DNA from: Rhizobium sp. L43
GTDB taxonomy: Bacteria; Pseudomonadota; Alphaproteobacteria; Rhizobiales; Rhizobiaceae
Reading direction: 5' to 3'
DNA: 64,000 bases
NCBI RefSeq assembly: GCF_002531725.1
Contig: NZ_NWSQ01000006.1
Coordinates: forward strand, 1-64,000
The notes under the pieces are model-generated. The model was not told the DNA's origin, did not search any database, and worked only from the letters and a program-made list of their open reading frames with translations. Below, in pieces: positions 1 through 8,897 of the stretch; position 1 is the stretch's first letter, and the number at the start of each line of letters is the position of its first letter. The translations under genes and the position numbers were made by a program.

Positions 1-846
1 ACGGTATCAGGCAACATCGCCTTCGGCATGGAGATCCGCGGCGTGCCCAAGGACGAACGGGAAAAGGCGATCAAACAAGTCTCCGACATGCTGCAGATCG
101 GCCATCTGCTCGACCGCAAGCCGAGCCAGCTGTCCGGCGGCCAGCGTCAGCGTGTCGCCATGGGGAGAGCCTTGGTGCGCAATCCGCAGGTCTTCCTGTT
201 CGACGAGCCGCTCTCCAATCTCGATGCCAAGCTGCGCGTCGACATGCGCACCGAGATCAAGCGGCTGCATCAGCGCATGGGCACCACCTTCGTCTATGTC
301 ACCCATGACCAGATCGAGGCGATGACGCTGGCGACCAAGATCGCCGTGCTGAAGGACGGGGTGCTGCAGCAGTTCGGCACGCCGGCCGAGATCTATAACA
401 GCCCATCCAATATCTTCGTCGCCGACTTCATGGGATCGCCGGCGATGAACCTCTTGACCGCCACCGTCGAAAACGGCGCCGGCGGGCTCGAAGTCTCGCT
501 GGAACGGCCGAATGCCGCCCCGCTGAGGCTCCCCGTCATATCGGGCAACAATGGCCTGACCACCTATACCGGCAGGCAGGTGATCTTCGGCATCCGTCCC
601 GAAGCACTGACCGATCCCGATGGCGCCGACCGCAAGGCGCGGATGCTCAGCGAGGGCGATTGCCTGATCGAAGTCGTCGAACCGGCCGGCTCCGACACCT
701 TCGCCGTCACCAAGCTCGGCGGCAAATCCGTCGTCGCCCGCCTGCGCGCCGATACCGGCATCGCTCCCGGACAAAACACCCGCCTCGCATTCAATCTCGA
801 CAAGGCCGTCTTCTTCGATCCAGAGAGCCAGGCGCGGATCGGGTGA
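1..846 (+). CDS. Sugar ABC transporter ATP-binding protein, UgpC/MalK type (5' truncated by window)
   Basis: This is the C-terminal 281 residues of a carbohydrate ABC importer ATPase; the reading frame is open from base 1, so the start and the Walker A loop lie outside the window. Visible are the signature LSGGQRQRV (about nt 130), the Walker B region VFLFDEP (about nt 190-210), and the switch histidine in VTHD (about nt 298). A long C-terminal TOBE-like extension follows (FGIRPEAL), as in MalK/UgpC proteins that energise sugar uptake at the inner membrane. Its substrate cannot be told from the ATPase. It is the end of an operon entering from the left and converges on the GH2 gene, with a hairpin spanning both stop codons. 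The family call is secure; the sugar is unknown. Confidence 0.93.
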   Translation, partial: TVSGNIAFGMEIRGVPKDEREKAIKQVSDMLQIGHLLDRKPSQLSGGQRQRVAMGRALVRNPQVFLFDEPLSNLDAKLRVDMRTEIKRLHQRMGTTFVYVTHDQIEAMTLATKIAVLKDGVLQQFGTPAEIYNSPSNIFVADFMGSPAMNLLTATVENGAGGLEVSLERPNAAPLRLPVISGNNGLTTYTGRQVIFGIRPEALTDPDGADRKARMLSEGDCLIEVVEPAGSDTFAVTKLGGKSVVARLRADTGIAPGQNTRLAFNLDKAVFFDPESQARIG

Positions 847-867
847 CGGCCGTTAGGCGGCCGTCAC
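843..867. terminator. Perfect 10-bp-stem hairpin spanning two convergent stop codons
   Basis: GTGACGGCCG at 843-852 pairs with CGGCCGTCAC at 858-867 around a 5-nt loop. It covers the TGA of the ABC ATPase (844-846) and the stop of the GH2 gene (853-855 on the minus strand). No strong T-run follows on either strand, so termination is inferred from position and stem strength. Confidence 0.6.
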
Positions 868-3096
868 GATTGTTGTCACCGGAGGGAAACGCGAGGAGAC
901 CGCTTCGACGGTGATCTCGCCAGTGAACCCCGTCGCTTCCAGCCAGAAGCCGGCTGTGCCACCCTGCAAGGGTACATTGGTCGGGCCGACGACTTTCGCC
1001 GGGCCATGCACCTTCAGCGAAATGCTGTCATTCATGAACGGCAGCCGCTGGCCGCACTGATCGAGGGCGCGGATGATGACGCGCGTGCTGTCGCGTTCGC
1101 GGGCTTTCAGCGTCTGGCTGTCGGCAACGATTTCCAGCGTCGTCGGCAAGGGATCGGCCGCCAGCGTCAGGCTTGCCACCGGCTGGCCGTCGATATAGCC
1201 GGTCAAGGTGCCGTCGATCCATTCGAGACCCCAGGTGCCGAGTTCGTCGGCGGTGAAGTGCCGATGATCGAGCACGACGGGCGGATGCGGCAAATGCGGA
1301 TAATTCTCGCGGTCCGGACCGATGCGCTTCGAAAGCGCGCCATATTGCAGCTCCACCTCGTCGCAGTTGGTCAGGATGATCAGCGGCAGCACGCCGCCGA
1401 TATTGCGTTCGCCGCGCGCCCAGAAGGTTGCCGGCTTCATGACGATTTCGTCGGAAGGGTCACACTGGCTGATGTAGGCATAGGCTGCGAATTTCGGCTC
1501 GCGGAACATGTCCATGACACCGTGATAGCAGATGCGATCGCCCGAGCCGAAATCCTTATGGGTGTTGTAATCGAACATGCACCAGCCGATGGCGCCCGAG
1601 ATATCGGGGTCGCCATAGGCGGCGTTCAGCACATCCAAGTGCCGGCGCACATGCTCGGCCTGGCGCTGTTCCTGGTCGTAGATCTTGGTCGGGTGCATGT
1701 GGCCGTTGAACTCGGTGATGAGGTACGGCACTTTGGCGGAAAGCCCGGTGTTTTCCTGCTGGGCGCGAAGGACGGTGCGCGGGCGGTTGGCGCCCGGCAG
1801 TTCTTCATTGCCGAGGATGAAGTCGTTCATCGTGTAGACGTCTTCGAGCAGTTCGCTCTCGGTGATATAACGCACGCCGCCGGTCTGGCGGGTGCTGTCG
1901 AGTTCACGGGCCAGCCGGTTGGTCTCGACGTAGAAATCGTGGCTGTCCTGGGACTCGTTGATGCGCACGCCCCAGATGATGATCGAGGGATGGTTCCAGT
2001 CGCGCTCAATCATGCGGCGGACGTTTTCGATCGATTCCTTCTGCCAGTCGGCATCGCCGATATGCTGCCAGCCGGGAATCTCCTCGAAAACCAGCAGACC
2101 GATCGCGTCGCAGCGGTCGAGGAACCATTTCGACTGCGGATAGTGCGAGGTGCGGACGATATTGCACTTCAGCACCGTCTTCATGATGTCGGCGTCGCGC
2201 TCCTGGGCGGAGCGGCCGGCGGCATAACCGACATAGGGGAAGGCCTGGTGACGATTGAGGCCGCGCAGCTTCAGCGGCTTGCCGTTCAAGAGGAAACCTT
2301 CCGGCGTGAATTCGGCGGTGCGGAAGCCGAAGCGGGTGGAGAGACGGTCCGAGCCGTGCTCGGTCCTGAGTTCGACGGTAACCTCGTAGAGCGTGGGATC
2401 GGTGATGTCCCAGAGGGCAATGCCGGTCAGGCTGCCGAAGGAGAGCGTCGTGCGGCTGCCGATCGTTTCGGTGGCGGCGGTGGCCACCACCGTGCCGTCT
2501 GCCTGCTTCAGCGTGGCGGTGACGGTCGCCGAGAAGCTACGACTCTCGGGATTGGCGATGTCGACGCGCACGCTCGCCGATTTTTCCGGACGAAGAATGT
2601 CTGAGGTTTCGATCTTGAGGTTGCGGATCGAGACCGGGTCGGTGACCTTCAGCCAGACGTCGCGGTAGATGCCGGCATAGGTGAGATAATCGATGCGGCC
2701 GCCGAAGGGCGGAATGGCGGGGTTTTCGCTGCCGTCGATCTTGACGGTCACGAGGTTCTCGCCCTTGACGAGCCTGCCGGTGAGGCGGGCCTCGAAAGGG
2801 GTGTAGCCGTCCTTATGGGCGCTGATTTCTTCGCCGTTCAGGTAGACGACGCTGTCGGCCATGGCGGCGTCGAACACCAGCGAGACCTCGCGGCCCTCGA
2901 ATTCCGGCAGCCAGCGCAGTACCTTCTGATAGGTGAAGGCGCGCTGATAGCTGGTCTCGTCGAAATAGTTGAAGGGCAGTTCGACGGCGGTATGCGGCAG
3001 GCTGACCGACTTGGCGGCATCGAAGCTTTCGAGCAGACGCTCGCCGAAGCCCTCGTGGAAACTCCAGCCTTCGTTGAAGGAAACGACGGAACGCAT
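853..3096 (-). CDS. Glycoside hydrolase family 2 protein (beta-galactosidase/beta-glucuronidase-like)
   Basis: The 747-residue enzyme has the GH2 plan: an N-terminal sugar-binding jelly-roll (about residues 1-170), an immunoglobulin-like domain (about 170-270), a TIM barrel (about 270-560) and C-terminal beta domains. The probable acid/base Glu is in the WGVRINES segment (about residue 380) and the nucleophile Glu probably in LITEFNGH (about 461). There is no signal peptide, so it should act in the cytoplasm on imported beta-glycosides. ATG at 3096 is supported by an AGGAG-type ribosome site. It is the last gene of a minus-strand set and is separated from the SMP-30 gene by 281 bases in which I recognise nothing. 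Exact specificity (galactoside, glucuronide, mannoside) is undetermined. Confidence 0.9.
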   Translation of the reverse strand: MRSVVSFNEGWSFHEGFGERLLESFDAAKSVSLPHTAVELPFNYFDETSYQRAFTYQKVLRWLPEFEGREVSLVFDAAMADSVVYLNGEEISAHKDGYTPFEARLTGRLVKGENLVTVKIDGSENPAIPPFGGRIDYLTYAGIYRDVWLKVTDPVSIRNLKIETSDILRPEKSASVRVDIANPESRSFSATVTATLKQADGTVVATAATETIGSRTTLSFGSLTGIALWDITDPTLYEVTVELRTEHGSDRLSTRFGFRTAEFTPEGFLLNGKPLKLRGLNRHQAFPYVGYAAGRSAQERDADIMKTVLKCNIVRTSHYPQSKWFLDRCDAIGLLVFEEIPGWQHIGDADWQKESIENVRRMIERDWNHPSIIIWGVRINESQDSHDFYVETNRLARELDSTRQTGGVRYITESELLEDVYTMNDFILGNEELPGANRPRTVLRAQQENTGLSAKVPYLITEFNGHMHPTKIYDQEQRQAEHVRRHLDVLNAAYGDPDISGAIGWCMFDYNTHKDFGSGDRICYHGVMDMFREPKFAAYAYISQCDPSDEIVMKPATFWARGERNIGGVLPLIILTNCDEVELQYGALSKRIGPDRENYPHLPHPPVVLDHRHFTADELGTWGLEWIDGTLTGYIDGQPVASLTLAADPLPTTLEIVADSQTLKARERDSTRVIIRALDQCGQRLPFMNDSISLKVHGPAKVVGPTNVPLQGGTAGFWLEATGFTGEITVEAVSSRFPPVTTIVTAA

Positions 3097-3377
3097 CTCA
3101 GGCTCTCCTGTTCATGGCATCAGGAGCGGTGCGGCGGCGCTCGGCGCGTGAAGATCGGGTCATCGGGTATTCCTCCTTGATGCAATAAAGATGCGAGCCG
3201 CGCAAAGCGTCCCATCGAATTGATTCATGCGACGCGCTTTAGCTTTTTTCATGCATGTCGTCATCCGGCACCACTTCACACTTTTTCGAGCGACATGTGT
3301 TGGAGCAATGCGGTCTGGCCGATGACGACTATGTCGTCAGCTGTGCCTGTCGAGCACCGAGCGCCGCCTCCCAAATC

Positions 3378-4289
3378 TTAGGGATATTGCGCGCCGGTCG
3401 TCTTGATATAAATCGAATAGACCGAACGCGTCGCGGTGATGAAGAGCCGGTTTTTCTTGGGGCCGCCGAAGGTGAGGTTGGACACCGTCTGCGGCACCCT
3501 GATCTTGCCGAGCAAAGTTCCCTCAGGCGAAAAGCAGTGCACGCCGTCGGAGGCACTCGTCCAGAGATTGCCGGCGACATCGAAACGGAAACCATCGGGA
3601 TGGCCGACATCGAGGCTGCAGAAATAGCGGCTGTTGGCAAGCGCCCTGCCGTTGATGACGTCGAAGACGCGGATATGGCGCGGCACGTCGTGTTTTGCGG
3701 AGCCGGAATCAGCAATATAAAGCTTCGTCTCATCGGGCGAGAAGGCAAGGCCGTTCGGCTGGATGAAATCTTCGACGACGGCCTCGATCGCGCCGCTTGC
3801 CGGATCGATCCGATAGACGTTGCGGCTGGGCTGCTCGGGCTCGGCCTTGTGGCCCTCGTAATCCGACAGGATGCCGTAGGTCGGATCGGTGAACCAGACT
3901 CCGCCGTCGGAGTGCACAACGACGTCGTTTGGCGAGTTCAGCCGCTTGCCCCTATAGCTGTCGGCGAGAACGGTGATCGTGCCGTCCGTCTCGGTGCGGG
4001 TGACGCGGCGGCCGCCATGTTCGCAGGAGACCAGCCGACCCTGGCGGTCACGGGTGTTGCCGTTGACGTAGTTGGAGGGTGAGCGGAAGACGGAGACCGT
4101 CCCATCGGGCGTCCAGCGCATCATGCGTTCATTCGGGATATCGCTCCAGAGAAGGCAGTTCAGATCGGAAAACCAGACCGGCCCTTCCGTCCAGCGGCAG
4201 CCGGAATGAAGCTCCTCGAGGGCGGCGCTGCCGATGATCATTGCACCGAAGCGTTCGTCGCGGATCTCATAAATCGGATTGTCGCCCAT
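3378..4289 (-). CDS. SMP-30/gluconolactonase family sugar lactonase
   Basis: This 303-residue protein belongs to the SMP-30/gluconolactonase/LRE family, six-bladed beta-propellers that hydrolyse sugar lactones using a bound divalent metal. Family features are RWTEGPVWF near residue 32, NSPNDVVVHSDG (about 118-129), PNGLAFSPDE (about 175) and GHPDGFRFD (about 230). These contribute the metal-binding Glu, Asn and Asp residues. No signal peptide is seen. It lies downstream of the SDR gene with a 93-base gap holding a hairpin. The SDR would make a lactone and this enzyme would open it. It could equally serve the galactose/arabinose genes at 10-17 kb. Substrate is inferred only. Confidence 0.87.
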   Translation of the reverse strand: MGDNPIYEIRDERFGAMIIGSAALEELHSGCRWTEGPVWFSDLNCLLWSDIPNERMMRWTPDGTVSVFRSPSNYVNGNTRDRQGRLVSCEHGGRRVTRTETDGTITVLADSYRGKRLNSPNDVVVHSDGGVWFTDPTYGILSDYEGHKAEPEQPSRNVYRIDPASGAIEAVVEDFIQPNGLAFSPDETKLYIADSGSAKHDVPRHIRVFDVINGRALANSRYFCSLDVGHPDGFRFDVAGNLWTSASDGVHCFSPEGTLLGKIRVPQTVSNLTFGGPKKNRLFITATRSVYSIYIKTTGAQYP

Positions 4290-4349
4290 GCCAGTTTCCT
4301 CCCTGAATGCTGCCGTTCTTTTCCTAGCGGCAAAAACCTGGAGGTGCCA

Positions 4350-4376
4350 GAGCCCGGCGAAGGAATTGCCGGGCTC
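4350..4376 (-). terminator. Intergenic hairpin between SDR and SMP-30 genes
   Basis: GAGCCCGGC at 4350-4358 pairs with GCCGGGCTC at 4368-4376, a perfect 9-bp stem with a 9-nt loop. It lies just after the SDR stop codon on the minus strand and has no T-run. It may be a processing or attenuation element inside the operon rather than a full terminator. Confidence 0.5.
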
Positions 4377-4382
4377 CGCCTT

Positions 4383-5204
4383 TCAGAGGGCTGCGACAGG
4401 GTGCGGTGAGCCGTCGTAGGCGCCCCAGATCGACTGATCGAAGCAGATGACCGAGCCGGTCATCAGGCCGGATTCGGAAGAGGACAGGTAGGCGCAGGCG
4501 CGCGCCACCTCGTGCGGATCGACGAGGCGGCTGAAGGGCTGGCTTGCCGCCGCCTTCTCCAGCCAGTCGGCGGGTGCCTCGTGATATTCGCGCTGGATCC
4601 GGTCCTCGCCTTCGGAGGCCATCCAGCCGATGTTGAGGCCATTGACGCGGATGCGGTTGCGCAACAGCGCATAAGCGGTGTTCTTTGTCAGCGTTTCCAG
4701 CGCGCCCTTGGAGGCGCAATAGGCGGCGATGAAGGGCTGACCGGCTTTGGCCGACATCGAACCGATATTGACGATGGTGCCCTCGATCTTTTCGCGGCGC
4801 ATGATCTTCACCGCCTCCTGCATCAGGAAAAACGGCGCGCGCACATTGACGGCGAACATGGCGTCGAAGAGCTCCGGGCTGGTATCGAGAATGGTGCCGC
4901 GATCGGTGATGGCGGCGGCATTGACCAGCGCGTCGACGCGGCCGAAGGCCTCGTCGCAGGCGCGCACGACATTCTGCGCCTCCTCGACCTTGCCGAGGTC
5001 GGCCTTCACATAAACGACCCTGGCGCCGGTCACGTCCGAAATCTCCGCGGCCTTCGCCTTACCCTTGGCTTCGTTGCGGCCGCAGATGACGATGCCCTTT
5101 GCGCCGCGCTCGGCGAAGAGACGGGCGATGGTGGCGCCCAATCCTTGCGTGCCGCCGGTGACGATGGCGATCTTGCCGTCGAGGCGGCCGTGGTCTGTGC
5201 TCAT
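4383..5204 (-). CDS. SDR family NAD(P)-dependent oxidoreductase
   Basis: A classical short-chain dehydrogenase of 273 residues. The cofactor-binding motif TGGTQGLG is at about residues 16-23, NAAA at about 93, the catalytic Ser in NIGSMSA (about 148) and the Tyr/Lys pair in YCASK (about 162-166). It probably oxidises a sugar or sugar alcohol, given the lactonase, glycosidase and sugar ABC gene next to it. A strong AAGGAGG-type ribosome site precedes ATG 5204. It sits between the dioxygenase gene and the lactonase gene, all on the minus strand. SDR sequence alone does not fix the substrate. Confidence 0.88.
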   Translation of the reverse strand: MSTDHGRLDGKIAIVTGGTQGLGATIARLFAERGAKGIVICGRNEAKGKAKAAEISDVTGARVVYVKADLGKVEEAQNVVRACDEAFGRVDALVNAAAITDRGTILDTSPELFDAMFAVNVRAPFFLMQEAVKIMRREKIEGTIVNIGSMSAKAGQPFIAAYCASKGALETLTKNTAYALLRNRIRVNGLNIGWMASEGEDRIQREYHEAPADWLEKAAASQPFSRLVDPHEVARACAYLSSSESGLMTGSVICFDQSIWGAYDGSPHPVAAL

Positions 5205-5232
5205 GTGGTTCCTCCTTGGTGATGTGCGAATG

Positions 5233-5254
5233 GCCTCCCGCGGGTGCGGGAGGC
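5233..5254 (-). terminator. Intergenic hairpin between PhyH and SDR genes
   Basis: GCCTCCCGC at 5233-5241 pairs with GCGGGAGGC at 5246-5254, a perfect 9-bp stem with a 4-nt loop. It lies in the 88-base gap after the dioxygenase gene on the minus strand. No T-run follows, so an operon-internal stabilising or attenuating role is as likely as termination. Confidence 0.5.
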
Positions 5255-5292
5255 TTGTGTCAGTGCGGATACGAGAAGACTTACGCTTCCAA

Positions 5293-6480
5293 TCAGCTCA
5301 GCTTCTTCTGCGCCTGCTCCGCAAGTGCTGCCGTAAAGGCCTCGTCGCTCCAGCCTTCCTTCAGCGCCTCGTGCATCAGTTGCGCCTGGGTCTTCGGCGC
5401 CAGTCCGCCGAGCGGCGGGTCGCGGTCGAGATTGGTCGGGAAGGAGTAGCCCTCGGCGCAGGCGGCGACGGCGTTGGCGATTTCGGCTGGTGAGAGCCTG
5501 CCCCGCAACGTCTTTAGTGCGGGAAACAGTCTGGCGCTCATCCTCTCGCGATTGACGGTTTCCATTGCCCGGCCGAAGGCGGAGGAGACCTGCAGGAGGT
5601 TGGCGACACGCTTGATGTCGGCCGAGCGGTTGGTGCCGGCGGCATGGAAGAGCGCGGGATTGAAGAAGACGACGTCGCCTTTTTCGAGCGGCAGCTGGAC
5701 ATGGTTCTTCTCGAAATAATCGCGGAACTCCTGCCGCTTGAGCGCGAGATAGCCCGGCACATAGGTCTGGCTGTGCGGCAGGAAGAGCGTCGGACCGCTT
5801 TCGAGCGGCATGTCGCAATGGGCGACCGCACCCTGCAGCGTCAGCACCGGCGAGAGCCGATGCACATGCGCCGGGAACCGCTCAATCACCTCAGACGATT
5901 GAAAGCCGAGATGATAGTCGCGATGGGCCGACTGCGCCGCGCCGCCCGGATTGACGCGATTGACCTGCGCCGTCATCTGGTAGCTCGGGCCGAGCCAGGC
6001 TTCGCTTGCCAGCGCGATTATGGCGTTGCCGTAATACTCGGCGAAATTCGCAGGATCGGCGAGGCAATGTTTCTCCAGCGAGTTCCAGATGCGGTCGTTG
6101 GCGCCAGGCTTGGCGAAATGATCGCCGCCGCCGGTCGCGGTGCGGCGCTGCTCCTCGATGATTGCATCGAAGATGGCGCTGGCGCGATCGATGATGCCGG
6201 GATCTTCGTAAGCGTGCTTGAAGACGACGACACCGGGACCTTCGCCGAAGGCTTCGCAGATTTCAGCCAGCACGGCGCGCCGGCCTTCCGGCGTTGCGGC
6301 CGCCGCCATGACCTTACGGCTGTCATAGATCAACACGTTTTTTTCGACCGCAGATGCCGAGGGGTAATCGGCAAGCACAGTCGTTTTTTCCGCAAGGCTG
6401 CGGAAATCGTCGAGATCGCAGGCGTCTTCGCTCAGCCAGACGCGGTCGGCGCGCAGTTTCTGCGGGTTGTCGGTTTTCAT
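5293..6480 (-). CDS. Phytanoyl-CoA dioxygenase (PhyH) family protein
   Basis: The 395-residue protein resembles Fe(II)/2-oxoglutarate dioxygenases of the PhyH family. The iron-binding HxD is in the AHRDYHLG segment (about residue 185). The distal His and the 2-oxoglutarate-anchoring Arg lie in FHAAGTNRS (about 277-284). Such enzymes hydroxylate or oxidatively cleave small molecules in the cytoplasm. It is the first gene of the minus-strand set PhyH-SDR-lactonase-GH2 and is divergent from the LacI-type regulator, which probably controls it. The true substrate is unknown; a sugar-derived or plant-derived compound fits the neighbours but is only an inference. Confidence 0.82.
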   Translation of the reverse strand: MKTDNPQKLRADRVWLSEDACDLDDFRSLAEKTTVLADYPSASAVEKNVLIYDSRKVMAAAATPEGRRAVLAEICEAFGEGPGVVVFKHAYEDPGIIDRASAIFDAIIEEQRRTATGGGDHFAKPGANDRIWNSLEKHCLADPANFAEYYGNAIIALASEAWLGPSYQMTAQVNRVNPGGAAQSAHRDYHLGFQSSEVIERFPAHVHRLSPVLTLQGAVAHCDMPLESGPTLFLPHSQTYVPGYLALKRQEFRDYFEKNHVQLPLEKGDVVFFNPALFHAAGTNRSADIKRVANLLQVSSAFGRAMETVNRERMSARLFPALKTLRGRLSPAEIANAVAACAEGYSFPTNLDRDPPLGGLAPKTQAQLMHEALKEGWSDEAFTAALAEQAQKKLS

Positions 6481-6575
6481 GGCGGGCTCCTCCCTCTTTC
6501 CGATGGAGGCACTATACGCCGCGATGCCAGGTGATATAGATCAGGAATCCATCAAAAAACCATCAGATCGAGCCG

Positions 6576-7601
6576 ATGGCACATCTCTTTCTCGTCAAGG
6601 ACATCGCCTTCCAGGCGGGCCTCAGCACCGCGACCGTCGACCGGGTGCTGAACGGCAGGCCGGGCGTGCGCCGGCAGACCGAAATGCGGGTGAGGGCAGC
6701 GATCGCCGAGCTGGAGAAGCAGCAGGCCGGGGCGATGGGCAGCGGGCGGGTGCTGACGATCGATATCGTCATGGAGACGCCGCAGCGATTCAGCGACGCG
6801 GTGCGCGCCGCCTTCGAAGCGGAGATGGCGACCTTTCTGCCCGGCGTCTTCCGCTGCCGGTTCCATTTCGCCGAGGTGATGAAGCCGGCCGAACTGGTGC
6901 AGCTTCTCGATCGCATCCGGCTGCGCGGCACGCACGGCATCGTGCTCAAAGCGCCTGACGTTGCCGAGGTGGCGGCGGCCGTTGCCCGGGCGGATGCGGC
7001 CGGCATTCCCGTGGTGACGCTGGTGACCGACCTGCCGAATTCGGCGCGCATCGCCTATGCCGGCGCCGACAACCGGGCGGCGGGAGAGACCGCCGCCTAT
7101 CTGATCGGCGAATTCCTTGGGGACCATGGCGGCAAGGTGCTGGTGACGTTGTCGAGCGGCCGGTTCCGCGGCGAGGAGGAGCGCGAAATCGGCTTTCGCC
7201 GCAGCATTCGCACTCATTATCCCAACATCGGCGTTACCGAAATCAGCGAGGGGCACGGCACCGATGCCGCGACGGGAACGCTTGCGGCGGCAGCGCTTGC
7301 CGCCGATCCGGCCATCAACGCCGTCTATTCGATCGGCGGCGGCAACCGGGCGGTGCTTTCGGCCTTCGATGCGGCAGAGCGCCCTGTCCGCGTCTTCGTC
7401 GCCCATGATCTCGATGCGGATAATCGCGCCTTGCTCGCCGCGCGCCGGATCGGCTTCGTGCTGCATCACGATCTCAGAACCGATGCGCGTTCAGCCTTCA
7501 GGGCGATCATGAGCCGGGTACAAGTTCCGGGACGGGCGGTGGCGGCCTCGCTTTCCTCCGTCGAAATCGTCACGCCCTACAATATGCCGGCGGGCGATTG
7601 A
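6576..7601 (+). CDS. LacI family transcriptional regulator
   Basis: The 341-residue protein has a LacI-type helix-turn-helix at its N-terminus (LVKDIAFQAGLSTATVDRVLNGR, residues 6-28), then the hinge and a periplasmic-binding-protein-like effector domain (about 60-330). It should bind operator DNA as a dimer and respond to a sugar. It is transcribed divergently from the PhyH operon across only 95 bases, so both promoters and any operator must lie there. A short imperfect palindrome, TGATATAGATCA, occurs near 6532-6543 in that gap. Control of the PhyH/SDR/lactonase/GH2 set is inferred from position. Confidence 0.88.
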   Translation: MAHLFLVKDIAFQAGLSTATVDRVLNGRPGVRRQTEMRVRAAIAELEKQQAGAMGSGRVLTIDIVMETPQRFSDAVRAAFEAEMATFLPGVFRCRFHFAEVMKPAELVQLLDRIRLRGTHGIVLKAPDVAEVAAAVARADAAGIPVVTLVTDLPNSARIAYAGADNRAAGETAAYLIGEFLGDHGGKVLVTLSSGRFRGEEEREIGFRRSIRTHYPNIGVTEISEGHGTDAATGTLAAAALAADPAINAVYSIGGGNRAVLSAFDAAERPVRVFVAHDLDADNRALLAARRIGFVLHHDLRTDARSAFRAIMSRVQVPGRAVAASLSSVEIVTPYNMPAGD

Positions 7602-7657
7602 GTTTCCTTCAATGCCGAATTCGCGCTACAGCTGAGACACGAGTGAAGGTGAGCGCC

Positions 7658-8875
7658 ATGGATTACAGCGACGTCAGCACGATTGCAGCCTGGGTGACCG
7701 AGCAGGGACTGAAAGGTGTTTCCGAAGCCGAGCTCATGACCGGTTTCTGCGCGGCCTGCCGCAATGCCGGCCTGCCGCTCGACCGCGGCATGGCTCTGAT
7801 GGATACGCTGCACCCCGTGCATGAAGGCCGCGCCTTCCGCTGGGACAGCATGGAGGAGATCGAAACCGAATTCGAGTATGGTCCGACGAGCTCGGGCGAA
7901 GCGGCGTCAAGCTGGCAGCGCTCGGCCTTCTACTATCTTTGGTCGGGCAACGAGCGGGAGGTGCGCCGACGCCTGGCCTTCGGCGATCCGATTGATTTCA
8001 CCATGCTGGACAAGATCGCGGAAGCCGGCCACACGGATTTCGTGGCGATGATGCATCGTTTCAGCGAGGTCGGCACGATCGGTGAAATGGATTGCTTCTT
8101 CTCGCATTTCGCGACCAAACATCCCGAGGGCTTTTCCGATCACGACCTTGCCATCCTGCGCAAGCTGGTGCCAGTGCTGGGGCTGGCGATCAAATGCACC
8201 GCGCTTGGGCGTATCGCCCGCACCATCGCCGAGGTCTATCTCGGCGAGGACGCGGCGCGGCAGGTGATGGAAGGCAAGATCAGCCGCGGCAAATCGGAGC
8301 GGATTTCCGCGGCACTCTGGTTTTCCGATCTGCTGAACTATACCAAGATCTCCGACAGCGTGCCGCCGGAGGAGATCATCCCGCTGCTCAACGACTACAG
8401 CGAGGCTGTGATCACGGCGATCCACGCGTCCGGCGGCAACGTGTTGAAGCTGATCGGCGACGGCGTGCTGGCGATCTTCAAGAGTGAGGTTCCGGCGGAG
8501 GCTTGTTCCGCGGCGCTACGCGCCGAAGCCCTTCTGCGGGAAAAGCTCGGCACGTTGAACGGTGAACGCCGGGCCGCCGGCCAGGCCGCGACCGACGTCT
8601 ATATCGGCCTGCATATCGGCGACGTCTTCTACGGCAACATCGGCAGCCAGGACCGGCTGGACTTCACCGTCATCGGCCCTGCCGTCAACGAGGTCAGCCG
8701 CATCGCCTCGATCTGCCGCTCGGTCGATCTCAACGTCTTGATGTCCTCCGATTTCGCCTCGGCGATCCCGGGGGAGGAGCGCGCGACACTCGCCTGCATC
8801 GGGCGTTACGCATTGCGCGGCGTGCAGCGCGCCCAGCAGCTCTACACGCTGGAAAGCGCCCGGCTGAACGGCTGA
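7658..8875 (+). CDS. Class III adenylate/guanylate cyclase domain protein
   Basis: A soluble 405-residue cyclase. The C-terminal half (about residues 215-405) is a class III catalytic domain: LWFSDLLNYT carries the first metal-binding Asp, LIGDGVLAIF the second Asp, and LDFTVIGPAVNEVSRI the substrate-binding segment. It should make cAMP, or possibly cGMP, from the nucleoside triphosphate. The N-terminal 200 residues have no membrane segment and no sensor domain I can name. ATG 7658 is chosen over an upstream ATG at 7598 because 7598 overlaps the LacI stop, and GAAGGTGA precedes 7658. It converges on an SDR gene 22 bases away. Rhizobia carry many such cyclases; this one's signal is unknown. 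Confidence 0.88.
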   Translation: MDYSDVSTIAAWVTEQGLKGVSEAELMTGFCAACRNAGLPLDRGMALMDTLHPVHEGRAFRWDSMEEIETEFEYGPTSSGEAASSWQRSAFYYLWSGNEREVRRRLAFGDPIDFTMLDKIAEAGHTDFVAMMHRFSEVGTIGEMDCFFSHFATKHPEGFSDHDLAILRKLVPVLGLAIKCTALGRIARTIAEVYLGEDAARQVMEGKISRGKSERISAALWFSDLLNYTKISDSVPPEEIIPLLNDYSEAVITAIHASGGNVLKLIGDGVLAIFKSEVPAEACSAALRAEALLREKLGTLNGERRAAGQAATDVYIGLHIGDVFYGNIGSQDRLDFTVIGPAVNEVSRIASICRSVDLNVLMSSDFASAIPGEERATLACIGRYALRGVQRAQQLYTLESARLNG

Positions 8876-8897
8876 CCGTAACAGAATCTGGGAAGGG

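Noticed and set aside
1006..2604. A 532-codon plus-strand frame
   Set aside because: It lies wholly within the GH2 gene on the other strand and has no family motif; the GH2 reading frame explains the region.
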